64,000 bases of DNA from Sandaracinus sp964481145 (GTDB lineage Bacteria; Myxococcota_A; Polyangia; Polyangiales; Sandaracinaceae): assembly GCA_964481145.1 (NCBI GenBank), contig CAYZTA010000024.1, positions 1 to 64,000 of the forward strand, read 5' to 3'. A program made the translations under genes and the position numbers. Shown piece after piece: positions 28,001 through 36,797 of the stretch. Below the pieces are notes generated by a model. That model was not told where the DNA came from. It searched no databases and was given only the letters and a program-made list of their open reading frames with translations. Position 1 is the first letter of the stretch; the number at the start of each line of letters is the position of its first letter.

Positions 28001-28775
28001 GGCGGCGCGCGAGGTGTTCGCGGCGGGTCAAACGTTGCTCAAGAAGCTCGAGAGCGAGGGCGAGCTTCGGGCGCGGGCGGTGTACGGCATTTGGCCTGCC
28101 AACTCCATCGGAAACGATATCGTTCTTTTCACCGATGAGACACGAACGACAGAGCTCATGCGCTTTCCGATGCTGAGACAGCAGCGCGATCAAGAGGGCG
28201 AACCGCAGCGCTCTCTGGTCGACTTCGTGGCGCCCATCGAGACGGGTCTACCCGACCACGTCGGAGCGTTTGCGGTCACAGCTGGAATCGGCGCAGCCGA
28301 TATCGTGATGCGCTACAAAAATCAGTATGACGATTATCACGCGATCATGACTCAGACACTCGCAGATCGACTTGCCGAGGCATTTGCAGAAATGCTGCAT
28401 GAGCGCGTTCGACACGAGTTTGGTTATGGTGAGCACGCGCCCTTCACGCTCGAACAATTGATTCGTGAGGAATATCGCGGGATTCGCCCCGCATTTGGAT
28501 ATCCCGCGTGCCCGGACCATACAGAGAAGGGCAAGCTCATCGAGCTCCTTCACGCCAATGAGATCGGCATCGAGTTGACCGAGAGTTTTGCGATGACGCC
28601 TCCGGCGAGCGTGAGCGGACTTTATTTGCCTCATCCCGAGTCGCGATTTTTCTCGATTGGGAAAATCGACCGCGAACAGGCCGAGGATTACGCGCGTCGA
28701 AAGGGAATGCCGCTCTCCGAGGTGGAACGATGGCTCGGCTCGCACGTGGGCTATCAGCCGATGGCATCGAAGTGA
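25080..28775 (+). CDS. metH: cobalamin-dependent methionine synthase
   Basis: A full-length MetH of 1231 residues (E. coli 1227), the cytoplasmic enzyme moving a methyl from 5-methyltetrahydrofolate through cobalamin to homocysteine. Domains in order are: homocysteine-binding (1-330; Zn cysteines in INCALGA and GGCCGTSP), pterin-binding (about 350-620; RTNVTGSKKF), cobalamin cap and Rossmann domain (about 650-890; DVHDIGKNIVG with the Co-ligand His, then SGLITPSLDEM), and reactivation domain (about 910-1231; GYPACPDHTEKGKL for SAM). Nothing is missing. The 3' end overlaps the convergent hybrid kinase gene by 22 nt. Confidence 0.97.
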   Translation: MSEPFISPALQTLLRERIAILDGAMGTMIQRHKLGEADYRGQRFADSTIDLVGNNDLLCLTRPELIKQLHSEYFAAGSDIVETNTFSSTSIAQADYHLESLAYELNKKSAELALDAAAEWTKKTPDRPRFVAGAMGPMNRTLSLSPDVNDPGFRAVSFDQVRNAYADQVRGLLDGGVDLLLVETIFDTLNAKAALVAIEEVFAEKKRRLPIMISVTITDRSGRTLSGQTVEAFWASVEHARPMSVGINCALGATEMRPFLAELARIATTRISCYPNAGLPNAFGGYDEAPETTARLVAEFAEAGFVNIVGGCCGTSPDHIRAMARHVEKIAPRTPASDPHLTHFSGLETYTIRPESNFTMIGERTNVTGSKKFMNLIKADNYAGALAVALDQVRGGANVLDVNMDEGMLDGVAAMTKFLQLVASEPEIARLPIMIDSSNFAVIEAGLKCVQGKSIVNSISLKEGEEKFREQARICHRYGAGVVVMGFDEQGQAETADHRVAIAKRAYGILVNEIGFAPEDIIFDPNVFAVATGIEAHNRYAIEFIDAVRRIKEECPGAKTSGGISNLSFSFRGNDHVREAMHAVFLYHATRAGLDMGIVNAGQLAVYDDVEKELLERVSDVLFDRRPDATERLVEYAERVKGGGKKREQDLAWRDAPVEKRLEHALVHGIDDYIEADTEEARQKYARPLEVIEGPLMSGMGVVGDLFGAGKMFLPQVVKSARAMKKSVAYLTPFMEEEKRRVGALGKGNGKILLATVKGDVHDIGKNIVGVVLGCNNYDVVDLGVMVSADRILEIAIKEEVDIIGLSGLITPSLDEMVHVASEMRRRGFEKPLLIGGATTSRQHTAVKVAPTYPHPVVHVLDASRAVNVVSSLLAKDQYANFVQKNAAEQERTRAAFATGPQRPLVPFAEANARRTPIEWKAEDMVKPSFIGRRVIEDQPLASISPYIDWTFFFTAWELAGRYPEILEHPKYGTAAREVFAAGQTLLKKLESEGELRARAVYGIWPANSIGNDIVLFTDETRTTELMRFPMLRQQRDQEGEPQRSLVDFVAPIETGLPDHVGAFAVTAGIGAADIVMRYKNQYDDYHAIMTQTLADRLAEAFAEMLHERVRHEFGYGEHAPFTLEQLIREEYRGIRPAFGYPACPDHTEKGKLIELLHANEIGIELTESFAMTPPASVSGLYLPHPESRFFSIGKIDREQAEDYARRKGMPLSEVERWLGSHVGYQPMASK

Positions 28776-31195
28776 ATGCTGCGGTTTCGTCCCTCGCGTT
28801 TGGCGACGTAAAGGACTTCGTCCGCGAGCTCGACGCAGCGAAAAGGGGAGTTCTCTGGCGAGGCCCTCAACGTGGCGGCCCCGACGCTCACCGAAACGAA
28901 ACGGCCGGCCGAAGACTTCGGGTGAGGTAGCGCCAACGCGAGGACCGCCTCTCGGAGGCGCTCGGCGACTTGGATGGCTCCGCTGGCGTCGGTCTGGGGA
29001 AGGATGACCACGAACTCTTCCCCTCCATAGCGGGCAAGAAGATCGCTGCGCCGAGACAGCGACTTCGCCATCGCAGCCGATACCTGGCGAAGGCACTCGT
29101 CCCCTTGCACGTGACCCAAACTGTCGTTGTAGCTCTTGAAGCAATCCACGTCACAGAGGACGATCGAGAGCACATCTTGGTGAACGCAGAGGCCCCGCCA
29201 TTCGGCCAACAGCCTCTCCTCGAACGCGCGGCGATTGGCAATACCGGTGAGTCCGTCGGTCCTCGACAACTCGGCCAGCTCGGCGTTGGCCCGCTCCAGG
29301 CGATGCACCAAGGCACGAATTTCCTGTTCCTGTCGGTGAAGTCGAACGAGGTTCGAAGCGCGGGCAACCAACTCATCTTCGTGAAAAGGTTTTGTCAGGT
29401 AGTCATTCGCGCCATTTTTCAGCCCGTCGACTTGCGCATCGAGCTCCGATCGAGCCGTGAGAAACATCAGCGGAACACCGCGGAGCACAGCGTCTGCCCG
29501 CACCGCCTCGAGCAGTTGATCTCCGCTCATGCGGGGCATCATTCGGTCCGAGACAATCAACTCCGGGATTCGTGAGCGCGCCCGCTCGAGGGCTTCTCGT
29601 CCGTCGCGGGCGGCCATCACATGGAACTGAGACGAAAGTACTCTCACGACGTAGTCGCGGAGGTCGGCGTTGTCCTCTGCCACCAGAACCAAGGGTTTGT
29701 CTTCTCCAGACGTAGCCTCGAGGGGGTGCCACGGCTCCGCCTCCTGGGCGCTCGGTGCTGGGTTCGAATGGTGCTTGCGCCAAGGCTCGTCGCGCAGGTC
29801 GTTGAAGTCTTCCTGCAGCGGCGCTTGCCCCTCGAGCTCGCCCACGGGCAAACGGAGCGTGAACGTCGAGCCCTCTCCGACGACGCTCTGAAGCATCACC
29901 TCGCCGCCGTGAGCCGATACGATTTCCTTCACCAATGAGAGGCCAATCCCTGTGCCCTCGAAGCGGCGCGTGGCGCTCGAGTCGACCTGCGTAAAGCGCT
30001 CGAAGATTTGCTCCCTCGCGTCCTCGGGAATCCCGATCCCTTGGTCCTGCACCGAGATTTCGAAGAGGTCTTCTTTCCGACCGAGCCGCACCTTCACCGG
30101 GAAATTCTCTGAATCACTGAACTTGAAGGCATTGGAAAGCAGGTTGTAGAGGGCAGTCTTGAGGAGTCGTGGGTCCACCTCTGCCAAGACGACGTCTTCC
30201 GCTCCTTGCACAGAAATTCGTGACAGCCCCTCAGAGCCTTCGAAGTTGGCGCAGACGTGCTTGACCAGCTCAGCCACGTTGCACGGCCGCTTCTGGAGCG
30301 CGCGTTGGTGGTCGAGTTTCGATAGATCGAGCAAGTCGTTGACCAGTTGAAGCAGGCGGGCTGCGTTTCGAAGGCCTCTCTCTGCGTCGGGAGGACTGTG
30401 TTGCCGGCGAAGCAACCGCAGTGCGCTGAGCAATACAGTCAGCGGAGTCCTCAGCTCGTGACTGATGTTGGCGAAGAACTCCGTCTTCGCTCGATCGAGA
30501 TCTTTCAGCGCCGAATAAGCCTGATTCAACTCGCTATTTTTCTCCTCGATTTGCTGCCGGGCTGCTTCGGCGCTCTGTTGCATGGACTCGAGGCGCACCC
30601 TGGCGAAGGCCTGCTCGCGGCTGGATGCAAATCGCAGCGTCTGCCCAATCAGCGCAAAGACCGCGGCGGCGATCAACAAGAGGCTGTTGCTCGCTCCGAT
30701 CGCCAGTTGTTGAGGCGTGGCGCCCGGGAGGTTGGGCAGAATGTATGAGCCGATGATCAGGCCGAACGCCAGCAGACCCACGCGCAAAGGGAAGAGGAGA
30801 ATCAGCGAAACGTTCAGGATGGTGAAGACCGGCCCCGCGTAGTAGTGGGGGCTGAAACCTCCCGCCGCGAACTCAATCAAAGACAAGCCGCAACCGTTGA
30901 TGCTGGTCGCCGTGCAAATGAACGCATTGGGATATCGTTCGAAAAGCTGTGTTCTTGCCAGTGCGAGCGCCAAGATAGAAAGCAGACTCACGACGGCGCG
31001 TGTTCCCCAGATGGCGTGCAGTCTCTCGGCCGGGGCGACCCATAAGTCGAAGAGCCCAAACGTAGGGATGACGATCACCCCGATCCACAGCGCGAGCCGG
31101 GTGCCCTTGCGGTTGTGGGCATGCAGCCAGGCCTTCCATTGGACTTCTCCCGCTCGTTGGACGGTCGCAATGCTTGGGGTCGCGACCCAATTCAT
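28754..31195 (-). CDS. hybrid histidine kinase with receiver and GGDEF domains
   Basis: An 813-residue signalling protein that joins phosphorelay and cyclic-di-GMP synthesis in one chain. Residues 25-200 are six to seven membrane helices; a coiled linker follows. The kinase core has SHELRTPL (His, about 247) and an ATPase domain with NLLSNAFKF, DQGIGI, FERF and GTGIGLSL. The receiver (about 510-625) has the phosphoacceptor Asp in IVSDRMMPRM and a conserved KPF. The diguanylate cyclase domain (about 655-810) has an active GGEEF and an upstream RRSD inhibitory-site motif. ATG 31195 has GGGGAG 5 nt upstream; longer forms are unlikely. Confidence 0.93.
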   Translation of the reverse strand: MNWVATPSIATVQRAGEVQWKAWLHAHNRKGTRLALWIGVIVIPTFGLFDLWVAPAERLHAIWGTRAVVSLLSILALALARTQLFERYPNAFICTATSINGCGLSLIEFAAGGFSPHYYAGPVFTILNVSLILLFPLRVGLLAFGLIIGSYILPNLPGATPQQLAIGASNSLLLIAAAVFALIGQTLRFASSREQAFARVRLESMQQSAEAARQQIEEKNSELNQAYSALKDLDRAKTEFFANISHELRTPLTVLLSALRLLRRQHSPPDAERGLRNAARLLQLVNDLLDLSKLDHQRALQKRPCNVAELVKHVCANFEGSEGLSRISVQGAEDVVLAEVDPRLLKTALYNLLSNAFKFSDSENFPVKVRLGRKEDLFEISVQDQGIGIPEDAREQIFERFTQVDSSATRRFEGTGIGLSLVKEIVSAHGGEVMLQSVVGEGSTFTLRLPVGELEGQAPLQEDFNDLRDEPWRKHHSNPAPSAQEAEPWHPLEATSGEDKPLVLVAEDNADLRDYVVRVLSSQFHVMAARDGREALERARSRIPELIVSDRMMPRMSGDQLLEAVRADAVLRGVPLMFLTARSELDAQVDGLKNGANDYLTKPFHEDELVARASNLVRLHRQEQEIRALVHRLERANAELAELSRTDGLTGIANRRAFEERLLAEWRGLCVHQDVLSIVLCDVDCFKSYNDSLGHVQGDECLRQVSAAMAKSLSRRSDLLARYGGEEFVVILPQTDASGAIQVAERLREAVLALALPHPKSSAGRFVSVSVGAATLRASPENSPFRCVELADEVLYVAKREGRNRSIHFDAIG

Positions 31196-31339
31196 TGCGC
31201 TCCCCGAAGATGCTCGTGGTGAGCCGAGCCACAGGTGAGAACACCCATCGGGAAAGTTTCCAACAGACCTACGTCCAAGCACAAGGAGAACGTGTTTACA
31301 AACCGAGGTCTCCTTTGAAAGATCCTCACATCGAAGGGC

Positions 31340-33445
31340 TCATGGTCTCGTGATGACGTGTGAGATCGTCACCCGTGCGGTCGCACGCGTTCGAGGGAAG
31401 CTTCGCGAACGCACGAGTGGTTCGAGGCACTCTTGCACTTCGCGCGGCGTGATCGAGACGGTATGGAGTGTTCCATCGGGTTCGATAGCGAGGAGAACAC
31501 GAGCCTGGCCGTGAACGCGACCAGGTTGAACGAGGCAGGCCGATAGTTCGCTTGCGATCGGGCGAAGCACCTCCGAGACGATGGCTGGATTGATCCTCTC
31601 AGGGATTCCGGCTGCTGTATTTGCCTCGTGCGTATCCGATGGCGAGGCGGGGTCGGAGTGCTCCGCCGTGCCTCGACGCAGGGTGGACAACTCCCGTTCT
31701 GCCGTCGTGCGAACGGATGCGAGCGACATCGGATCGTCGATGAGTGACTGCAAGAGCTCTTGTGCGGCAGGTCCCGCGAAATGCACATACGCCTCGATGG
31801 CCGTGGCGAGGGCGCGGGCGAGCTCGTCGTCGGGCGATTCCGCGTGGTAAAGGCGAATGAAATCGCCGAGGGGCTCTCGTGCGCTCGCTTCGCCCAAATC
31901 GCGCAGCGCTTGCGCCAGGGAAGGCAAATCGGACGTGGCTGTTTGTGGATCGCGCAGATGCGCGATGAGCAACGGAACGGCGCGGCGTTCGTTCATGCGA
32001 ATCGCAGCATTCGAAAGAGCACCGACGGGCGGCGCCTGTGTGCCCTCCAAATACGACGAGTGTCGGGTGAGCGCGTGGAGGATGTGTTCGATCCCGACCT
32101 CACGATTGCCGAGCGCGAGGCAAGCCGCGGCGTAGAGTGGAGCGGGCAAGCGGTGATCTTCGCACAGAGCGATGAGTCGAGCCGTGACCTCTGGCTCACG
32201 AAGTGAAGCCAACGCGGTGATGGCGTATGCGCGTGCGGGCACGAGACGCGCGTCGGGATTTTGCGCCGCGAGGAGCAGCTGATCTGCCAAGGGCAGGAGC
32301 TCCCCACTGGGCGATCCGGCAGTGAGGTTTTCATAGGAAATATGGGCCCACGTCGCAGAGAGACCGGTGCTCATCGTCCGCACCACGCGTCCATCGCTCG
32401 GAGAAAGCACGACGAGTTGCCCCTGATCGTCGAGGGTGACGAGCCCTGCGTTTTCGACGCGTGCTCCGACCACATCGTTCGGCAGCTGCGCGACCCAACG
32501 CACACGATCGGCGTGGGCATCGAGCGCGAAGACCAAGCGATAGAATACGAAAAAGAGAACGTCGTGTTCGAGGGCCATCGTCCCATCCGAGCCGGCCACG
32601 CCGCGCCATACGAGACGCGCGCGATGAGACGCACTCGATGGGGAAGGAGGGGGGCTATAGGCATCGCGCAACATCTCTGCTTGCGCAGGGAGCTCGCCAT
32701 GGGGTGGTTCGAAAAGCGGCGCAGCCTCGCCGAGGCTCGACTCACTCAGAAGTGCGATTCCCCGTTGCCCGAAGAAGACTCCGGAGCGATCTGCGATCGC
32801 GTGCCCGATGACACCACGGGTGACGCGTACGCGCGCGAGCTCGTGTCCGTCGTCACCCTCGAGGACGGAGAGATTTTGTCGGGCCCAAGGGACGAAGACC
32901 ATGCCTCCGCGCACACCGGGGCGGCCCATCGCCTGCTCCATTTCATGATGCCACGCGATGGAATCTCCATGCAGGACGACGAGACGTGAGCGGGCTCCCA
33001 CCGCGCCTCCAGTCGAGAGCGCGATGGCGGTGATATCGCCTTCGCCATCCGCACCCACGAGCGCGAGCGAGCGGTCTTCGAAGCGTGTCGCAACCGAACC
33101 GTCACGAAGTCGGCGCACCACGATGTGTCCGGCTTCGTGCGAGACGACATGAGCTCCTGCGACGTGGGGCGTGCTCGTCAACTGGGCCGTGTGCTCCCAG
33201 CGCTTCGTTCCGCTTTCGGGATCCCACGCCCAAAGGCGCATCGGATCCGCGCTCGAGCCAACGACGACATCCGATTCTCGCCTCGGCGCGCTCGCCTGCA
33301 GGCGAGAGAGCACCGCACGCAACATCGCCGGATCATTGTCGGGAAAGTTGTGTGCCAGGCCTTGTCCGGCGCCACCACATCCAACCTCGGTTGTGAGCGC
33401 CGCGCAAAGCATCGCACACATCCACGTACGACCGATGTGCTTCAT
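31340..33445 (-). CDS. lipoprotein with PQQ-like propeller, HEAT region and TonB-like C-terminal domain
   Basis: A 701-residue exported protein. The N-terminus is a signal with a lipobox (LTTEVGC). Residues about 50-400 hold beta-propeller repeats of the PQQ/BamB kind (RLWAWDPESGTKRWEHTA, then VFALDAHADRVRWVAQLP). Residues about 410-590 are helical HEAT-like repeats. The last 75 residues match the C-terminal domain of myxobacterial AgmX/TonB-like proteins (SACLVQPGRVHGQARVLLAI ... ECLEPLVRSRSFP). The combination suggests an envelope scaffold; no enzymatic role is visible. ATG 33445 overlaps the stop of the HEAT gene upstream. Confidence 0.75.
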   Translation of the reverse strand: MKHIGRTWMCAMLCAALTTEVGCGGAGQGLAHNFPDNDPAMLRAVLSRLQASAPRRESDVVVGSSADPMRLWAWDPESGTKRWEHTAQLTSTPHVAGAHVVSHEAGHIVVRRLRDGSVATRFEDRSLALVGADGEGDITAIALSTGGAVGARSRLVVLHGDSIAWHHEMEQAMGRPGVRGGMVFVPWARQNLSVLEGDDGHELARVRVTRGVIGHAIADRSGVFFGQRGIALLSESSLGEAAPLFEPPHGELPAQAEMLRDAYSPPPSPSSASHRARLVWRGVAGSDGTMALEHDVLFFVFYRLVFALDAHADRVRWVAQLPNDVVGARVENAGLVTLDDQGQLVVLSPSDGRVVRTMSTGLSATWAHISYENLTAGSPSGELLPLADQLLLAAQNPDARLVPARAYAITALASLREPEVTARLIALCEDHRLPAPLYAAACLALGNREVGIEHILHALTRHSSYLEGTQAPPVGALSNAAIRMNERRAVPLLIAHLRDPQTATSDLPSLAQALRDLGEASAREPLGDFIRLYHAESPDDELARALATAIEAYVHFAGPAAQELLQSLIDDPMSLASVRTTAERELSTLRRGTAEHSDPASPSDTHEANTAAGIPERINPAIVSEVLRPIASELSACLVQPGRVHGQARVLLAIEPDGTLHTVSITPREVQECLEPLVRSRSFPRTRATARVTISHVITRP

Positions 33446-34230
33446 GACTGAATCCTCGCAATGACGGCCTCTGCCGCTCGACGGATCGGATCGCTCTCGG
33501 GCATGGACGAATTGCGAATCCATTCCTCGAGGAAGAGCCGCACTTCTCCGGTCGCGAGCTCGCCGAGTCGAGCGATGACATCGAGTCGAGAACGCGCCGG
33601 CAAGTTTCGCTGATCGAGCAACGACTCGATGACAGCACGCATTTGAGCGAAGGGAACACGTCCGAGACTCTGAAGAATGCGGGGTACATGTTCGGGGCGG
33701 GCGATCCGTCCGAGGGCTGGGCCTGCTTCGGGGACACCGCGATCGAACGCGAGGAAGAGGCTGTCCACTGCGCTGACGATATTCAGCTCCCCGATCGCCA
33801 TGGCCGCTGCACCGCGCACCTCAGGAGAAGAATCGGAGAGGGCGCTGACGAGCGCACGATCGGCGCCACGGGGCCTCGTCGCGGCGATCGCGGCAATGGC
33901 GCGAACGCGCACCTCCGGACGACGGTGGCTCGTGAGCTCGAAGAGGATGGGACCCGCTTCGGCGCGTCCGAGTACTGTCAGCGTATCGATCGCAGATTCG
34001 AGCAGATCGGGAGCGAGTCCTTCGCGAATGCGTTCTGTGATCGGCTCCACCGCGCGTGCGTTCCCGAGGAGGCCGAGCGATTGGATCGCGAGCAAGATCT
34101 CGTCATGATCGCGTGAACGCAGCCTCTGCGTGGCTTGTTCGAACGTCAGATCCTGGGCTTTGGCGCGCGGCGTTCCTATGTGGAGATGAGCGGCGAAGAG
34201 CAAGAGCAGGGCGAGCATTCGGTGGCGCAT
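33442..34230 (-). CDS. exported HEAT-repeat protein
   Basis: A 262-residue protein with a cleavable signal (MLALLLLFAAHLHI...PRAKA) and about six HEAT/PBS-type helical repeats: DEILLAIQSLGLLGNARAVE, RPEVRVRAIAAIAATRPRGA and SPEVRGAAAMAIGELNIV are clear units. Such repeats form a solenoid for protein binding. ATG 34230 has AAGGA at a good distance. The stop overlaps the downstream lipoprotein start, so the two are coupled. It is divergent from the phosphofructokinase-2 gene. Confidence 0.8.
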   Translation of the reverse strand: MRHRMLALLLLFAAHLHIGTPRAKAQDLTFEQATQRLRSRDHDEILLAIQSLGLLGNARAVEPITERIREGLAPDLLESAIDTLTVLGRAEAGPILFELTSHRRPEVRVRAIAAIAATRPRGADRALVSALSDSSPEVRGAAAMAIGELNIVSAVDSLFLAFDRGVPEAGPALGRIARPEHVPRILQSLGRVPFAQMRAVIESLLDQRNLPARSRLDVIARLGELATGEVRLFLEEWIRNSSMPESDPIRRAAEAVIARIQS

Positions 34231-34352
34231 GGGCGCATCCTTTCCTCTCGAAAGCGAGATCTATCGAGGGTAGGGGCCTCGATGCAACGTTCTTGTGCGC
34301 TTTTCTGCGAGTTCGTCGCCCGTGCTTTCATGGCATCCTCGAGAGAAGAGCA

Positions 34353-35621
34353 ATGACGATGATCTCACAACGACGTGATCGGCCCGTTTCGATTCGCCTC
34401 GCCCTCGTGATGGTGGGTTTGCCGGCGCGCGGCAAGACGCACATCGCACGGCGGGTCGCGCGCTATTTGTCGTGGCTCGGCTACCGCACGCGGGTCTTCA
34501 ACGTCGGCAACTACCGTCGTCAGCGCGTGGGCTCGCACCAAGACCATACCTTCTTCGATCCGCAGAACCTGGCGGGCCGCGCGGCGCGTCGTGAGGTCGC
34601 GATGGAGGCGCTCGCGGACATGCTCTCGTGGTTCGGGGAGCGCGGTGAAGTCGGAATCTACGACGCCACGAACTCGACGCGTGAACGCCGCAGCGAGGTC
34701 TCCGCGCAATGTCGCGCAGCGGGGATACAAGTCGTCTTCGTCGAGTCGATCTGCGAAGATGAATCCGTCATCGCGTCGAACATTCGGCAGACGAAGCTGC
34801 ACATGCCGGACTACGCTGGCATGGATGCTGAGCGCGCGGTCGCCGACTTTCGTGCGCGCATCGCGCACTACGAGCATGGGTACGAAACGGTGGATGAGGA
34901 CGAGGGCAGCTTCGTCAAGCTCATCGATGTGGGGCGCAAACTCGTTGCGCATCGGGTCGATGGATATTTGCCTTCACGACTCGTCTATTTTCTAATGAAC
35001 ATTCATCCCATTCCGCGGCCGATCTATCTGACGCGGCATGGTGAGAGTGAGCTCAATGTCGTCGGAAGGATCGGCGGTGATTCTGGGCTCTCCGTGACTG
35101 GAGAAGAGTTCGGAGATCGCCTCGCTGTGTTCGTGGGTCGAGAGAGCGGCGCGGACGAGCTCCAAGTATGGACGAGCACGATGCGACGCACGATCGAGAC
35201 CGCGAGAGCGCTCGGTCGTCCCATCATCGAATGGCGTGCACTCGACGAAATCGATGCGGGCGATTGTGATGGCATGACCTACGATGAAATCCATTCCGCG
35301 ATGCCGAAAGAGTTCGAGGCGCGCGCCGCCGATAAATTCAACTATCGATATCCGCGGGGGGAGAGCTATCGGGATGTGATTCGCAGGCTCGAGCCGGTCA
35401 TCATCGAGCTCGAACGAGAGCGTCTCCCGGTCCTCGTGATCTCTCATCAAGCCGTGTTGCGAGCGCTCTATGCGTACTTGATGGACATGCCGCCGACGAA
35501 TTGTCCGCATCTCTCCATGCCGCTCCACACGGTGGTGAAGCTCACGCCGACGACCTACGGTTGCGAGGAAGAGCATCTCTCGCTCGGCCCAGAAACGGGC
35601 GGCACGGATGCTGCGACGTGA
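34353..35621 (+). CDS. 6-phosphofructo-2-kinase/fructose-2,6-bisphosphatase
   Basis: A complete bifunctional enzyme of eukaryotic PFKFB type, 422 residues (animal isoforms about 470). Kinase half: Walker A GLPARGKT (22-29), VFNVGNYRR, YDATNSTRERR with catalytic Asp104, ESICEDESVI and KLHMPDYAGMD. Phosphatase half, histidine-acid type: TRHGESELN with the phospho-His229, GRIGGDSGLS, ALDEIDAGDCDGMTYDEI with Glu299, KFNYRYPRGESY, and VISHQAV with His365. Every catalytic residue I know for both activities is present. The long N- and C-terminal regulatory tails of animal enzymes are absent. It would make and destroy fructose 2,6-bisphosphate, unusual for a bacterium. ATG 34353 follows AGAAGAG. Confidence 0.93.
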   Translation: MTMISQRRDRPVSIRLALVMVGLPARGKTHIARRVARYLSWLGYRTRVFNVGNYRRQRVGSHQDHTFFDPQNLAGRAARREVAMEALADMLSWFGERGEVGIYDATNSTRERRSEVSAQCRAAGIQVVFVESICEDESVIASNIRQTKLHMPDYAGMDAERAVADFRARIAHYEHGYETVDEDEGSFVKLIDVGRKLVAHRVDGYLPSRLVYFLMNIHPIPRPIYLTRHGESELNVVGRIGGDSGLSVTGEEFGDRLAVFVGRESGADELQVWTSTMRRTIETARALGRPIIEWRALDEIDAGDCDGMTYDEIHSAMPKEFEARAADKFNYRYPRGESYRDVIRRLEPVIIELERERLPVLVISHQAVLRALYAYLMDMPPTNCPHLSMPLHTVVKLTPTTYGCEEEHLSLGPETGGTDAAT

Positions 35622-35622
35622 G

Positions 35623-36123
35623 TCAGTGCGGAACGCCGACGGCGTCGAGCGCCGCCATCGCGATGGACGCCACGCGCCTGATATCTCCGCGCGCGGTCTC
35701 GTCGGCTTCCAGATGTGAGAGCGCGGCCCATGCAGGCGTCAGTTCATCGCGCATGACCTCTCGCGCATCGAGCGCCTGGGGATCGAGCGCATGGATGATG
35801 ACGAGAAGTGAGTGCGCGGCTGCGGGTGCGAGATCGGGATCGCGTCCTTGGGCGATCGAGGCGAGCGCTTCGAGGGCGCGTTCGGGCCCTTCGAGATGCG
35901 GTGCTGCACGGATGGCAATGAGCTTCACATCGACCGGGCTCTCGTCCGAGAGCCGCGGGAGGACCGACTCATCGCCCATCCGAGAGACGAGGCGCGCGAG
36001 CTCGAGCGGATCACTCGTTGGGTTTGCGAGGAAGGGTTCGACACCTTGAGCCGAGAGATCCCCATTCACACTCGCGAAGAGCCCGAGCCAAAGAATCCAT
36101 CCGAGAGCGAGCTTTCTGTTCAT
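35623..36123 (-). CDS. exported HEAT-like protein
   Basis: A 166-residue protein with a signal peptide (LALGWILWLGLFASVNGDLSA) and a helical body with repeat-like units (DPLELARLVSRMGDESVLP, SPVDVKLIAIRAAPHLEGPE, DLAPAAAHSLLVIIHALDP). It resembles the HEAT protein at 33442 but is shorter. It is convergent with the phosphofructokinase-2 gene, leaving one nt between the ends. The start is uncertain between ATG 36123 and codons a little upstream. Confidence 0.65.
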   Translation of the reverse strand: MNRKLALGWILWLGLFASVNGDLSAQGVEPFLANPTSDPLELARLVSRMGDESVLPRLSDESPVDVKLIAIRAAPHLEGPERALEALASIAQGRDPDLAPAAAHSLLVIIHALDPQALDAREVMRDELTPAWAALSHLEADETARGDIRRVASIAMAALDAVGVPH

Positions 36124-36268
36124 CACGCGCATCCGTTCTACGAAAGCATCCATCGCGCAAGCAAGAAACTTGGAGCCCGGCGCATATGATCGACGATGCA
36201 TTCGATTTGCACATCAAGGCGATCTCATTCGACTACTGAAGCCATCGGATAGAACACAGAGAGGGCAT

Positions 36269-36780
36269 ATGAGATCTTCGTGGCAATTGGTGTCCGTGGC
36301 GGCTGTACTCATCGGTTGCGGACAGTCATCTGTCGAGCCAGCGTTTCAGTGCCTGGAACGGTGGTGGATTTCCGCTCGGGGCTACGCGACCTCGGCTCCT
36401 ATCGCATTGTCGCCACCACGGCCGGAGGCTCACAGGAGTGCACGATCGATCTGATGGAGGATGACGAGCACGGCACTGCTGTGAACAATGAAGTCTGCGA
36501 TACCGAAAACGCCGCCGTACTAGGCACGACATCCGGGGATGTGGCAGCGTTCATCGATGGCGCGTTCGTATCCACCAACCGCAGCCGCCAGACAGATATC
36601 GGAGGCTTCCGCCTCGCGGGCCGACACGAGGAAGTCCACATCTCGATCTACGTGGATAGCGTAATGATTCGCACCTACATGGCGTCGGAACTCACGGTAG
36701 AGCCGCTTATCGGTTCGGAGGGCGAATCTTCCTGCGATAGATGGCTACTTCAGGCGGAGACGGTTCAGATGGCCGAATGA
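36269..36780 (+). pseudogene. frameshifted lipoprotein
   Basis: ATG 36269, with GAGGG just upstream, opens a signal with lipobox (SVAAVLIGCGQ). After about residue 28 the coding signal moves to the next frame, where SVPGTVVDFRSG continues through TTAGGSQECTIDLMEDDEHG to a stop at 36780. The first frame ends at 36454. A one-base deletion near 36345-36355 explains the change. The joined product would be about 170 residues, with a carboxypeptidase-regulatory-like fold suggested by GTVVDFRSG...G. It is either a recent pseudogene or a sequencing error. Confidence 0.6.
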
Positions 36781-36797
36781 GAGCCTGGCGTAAGTCG

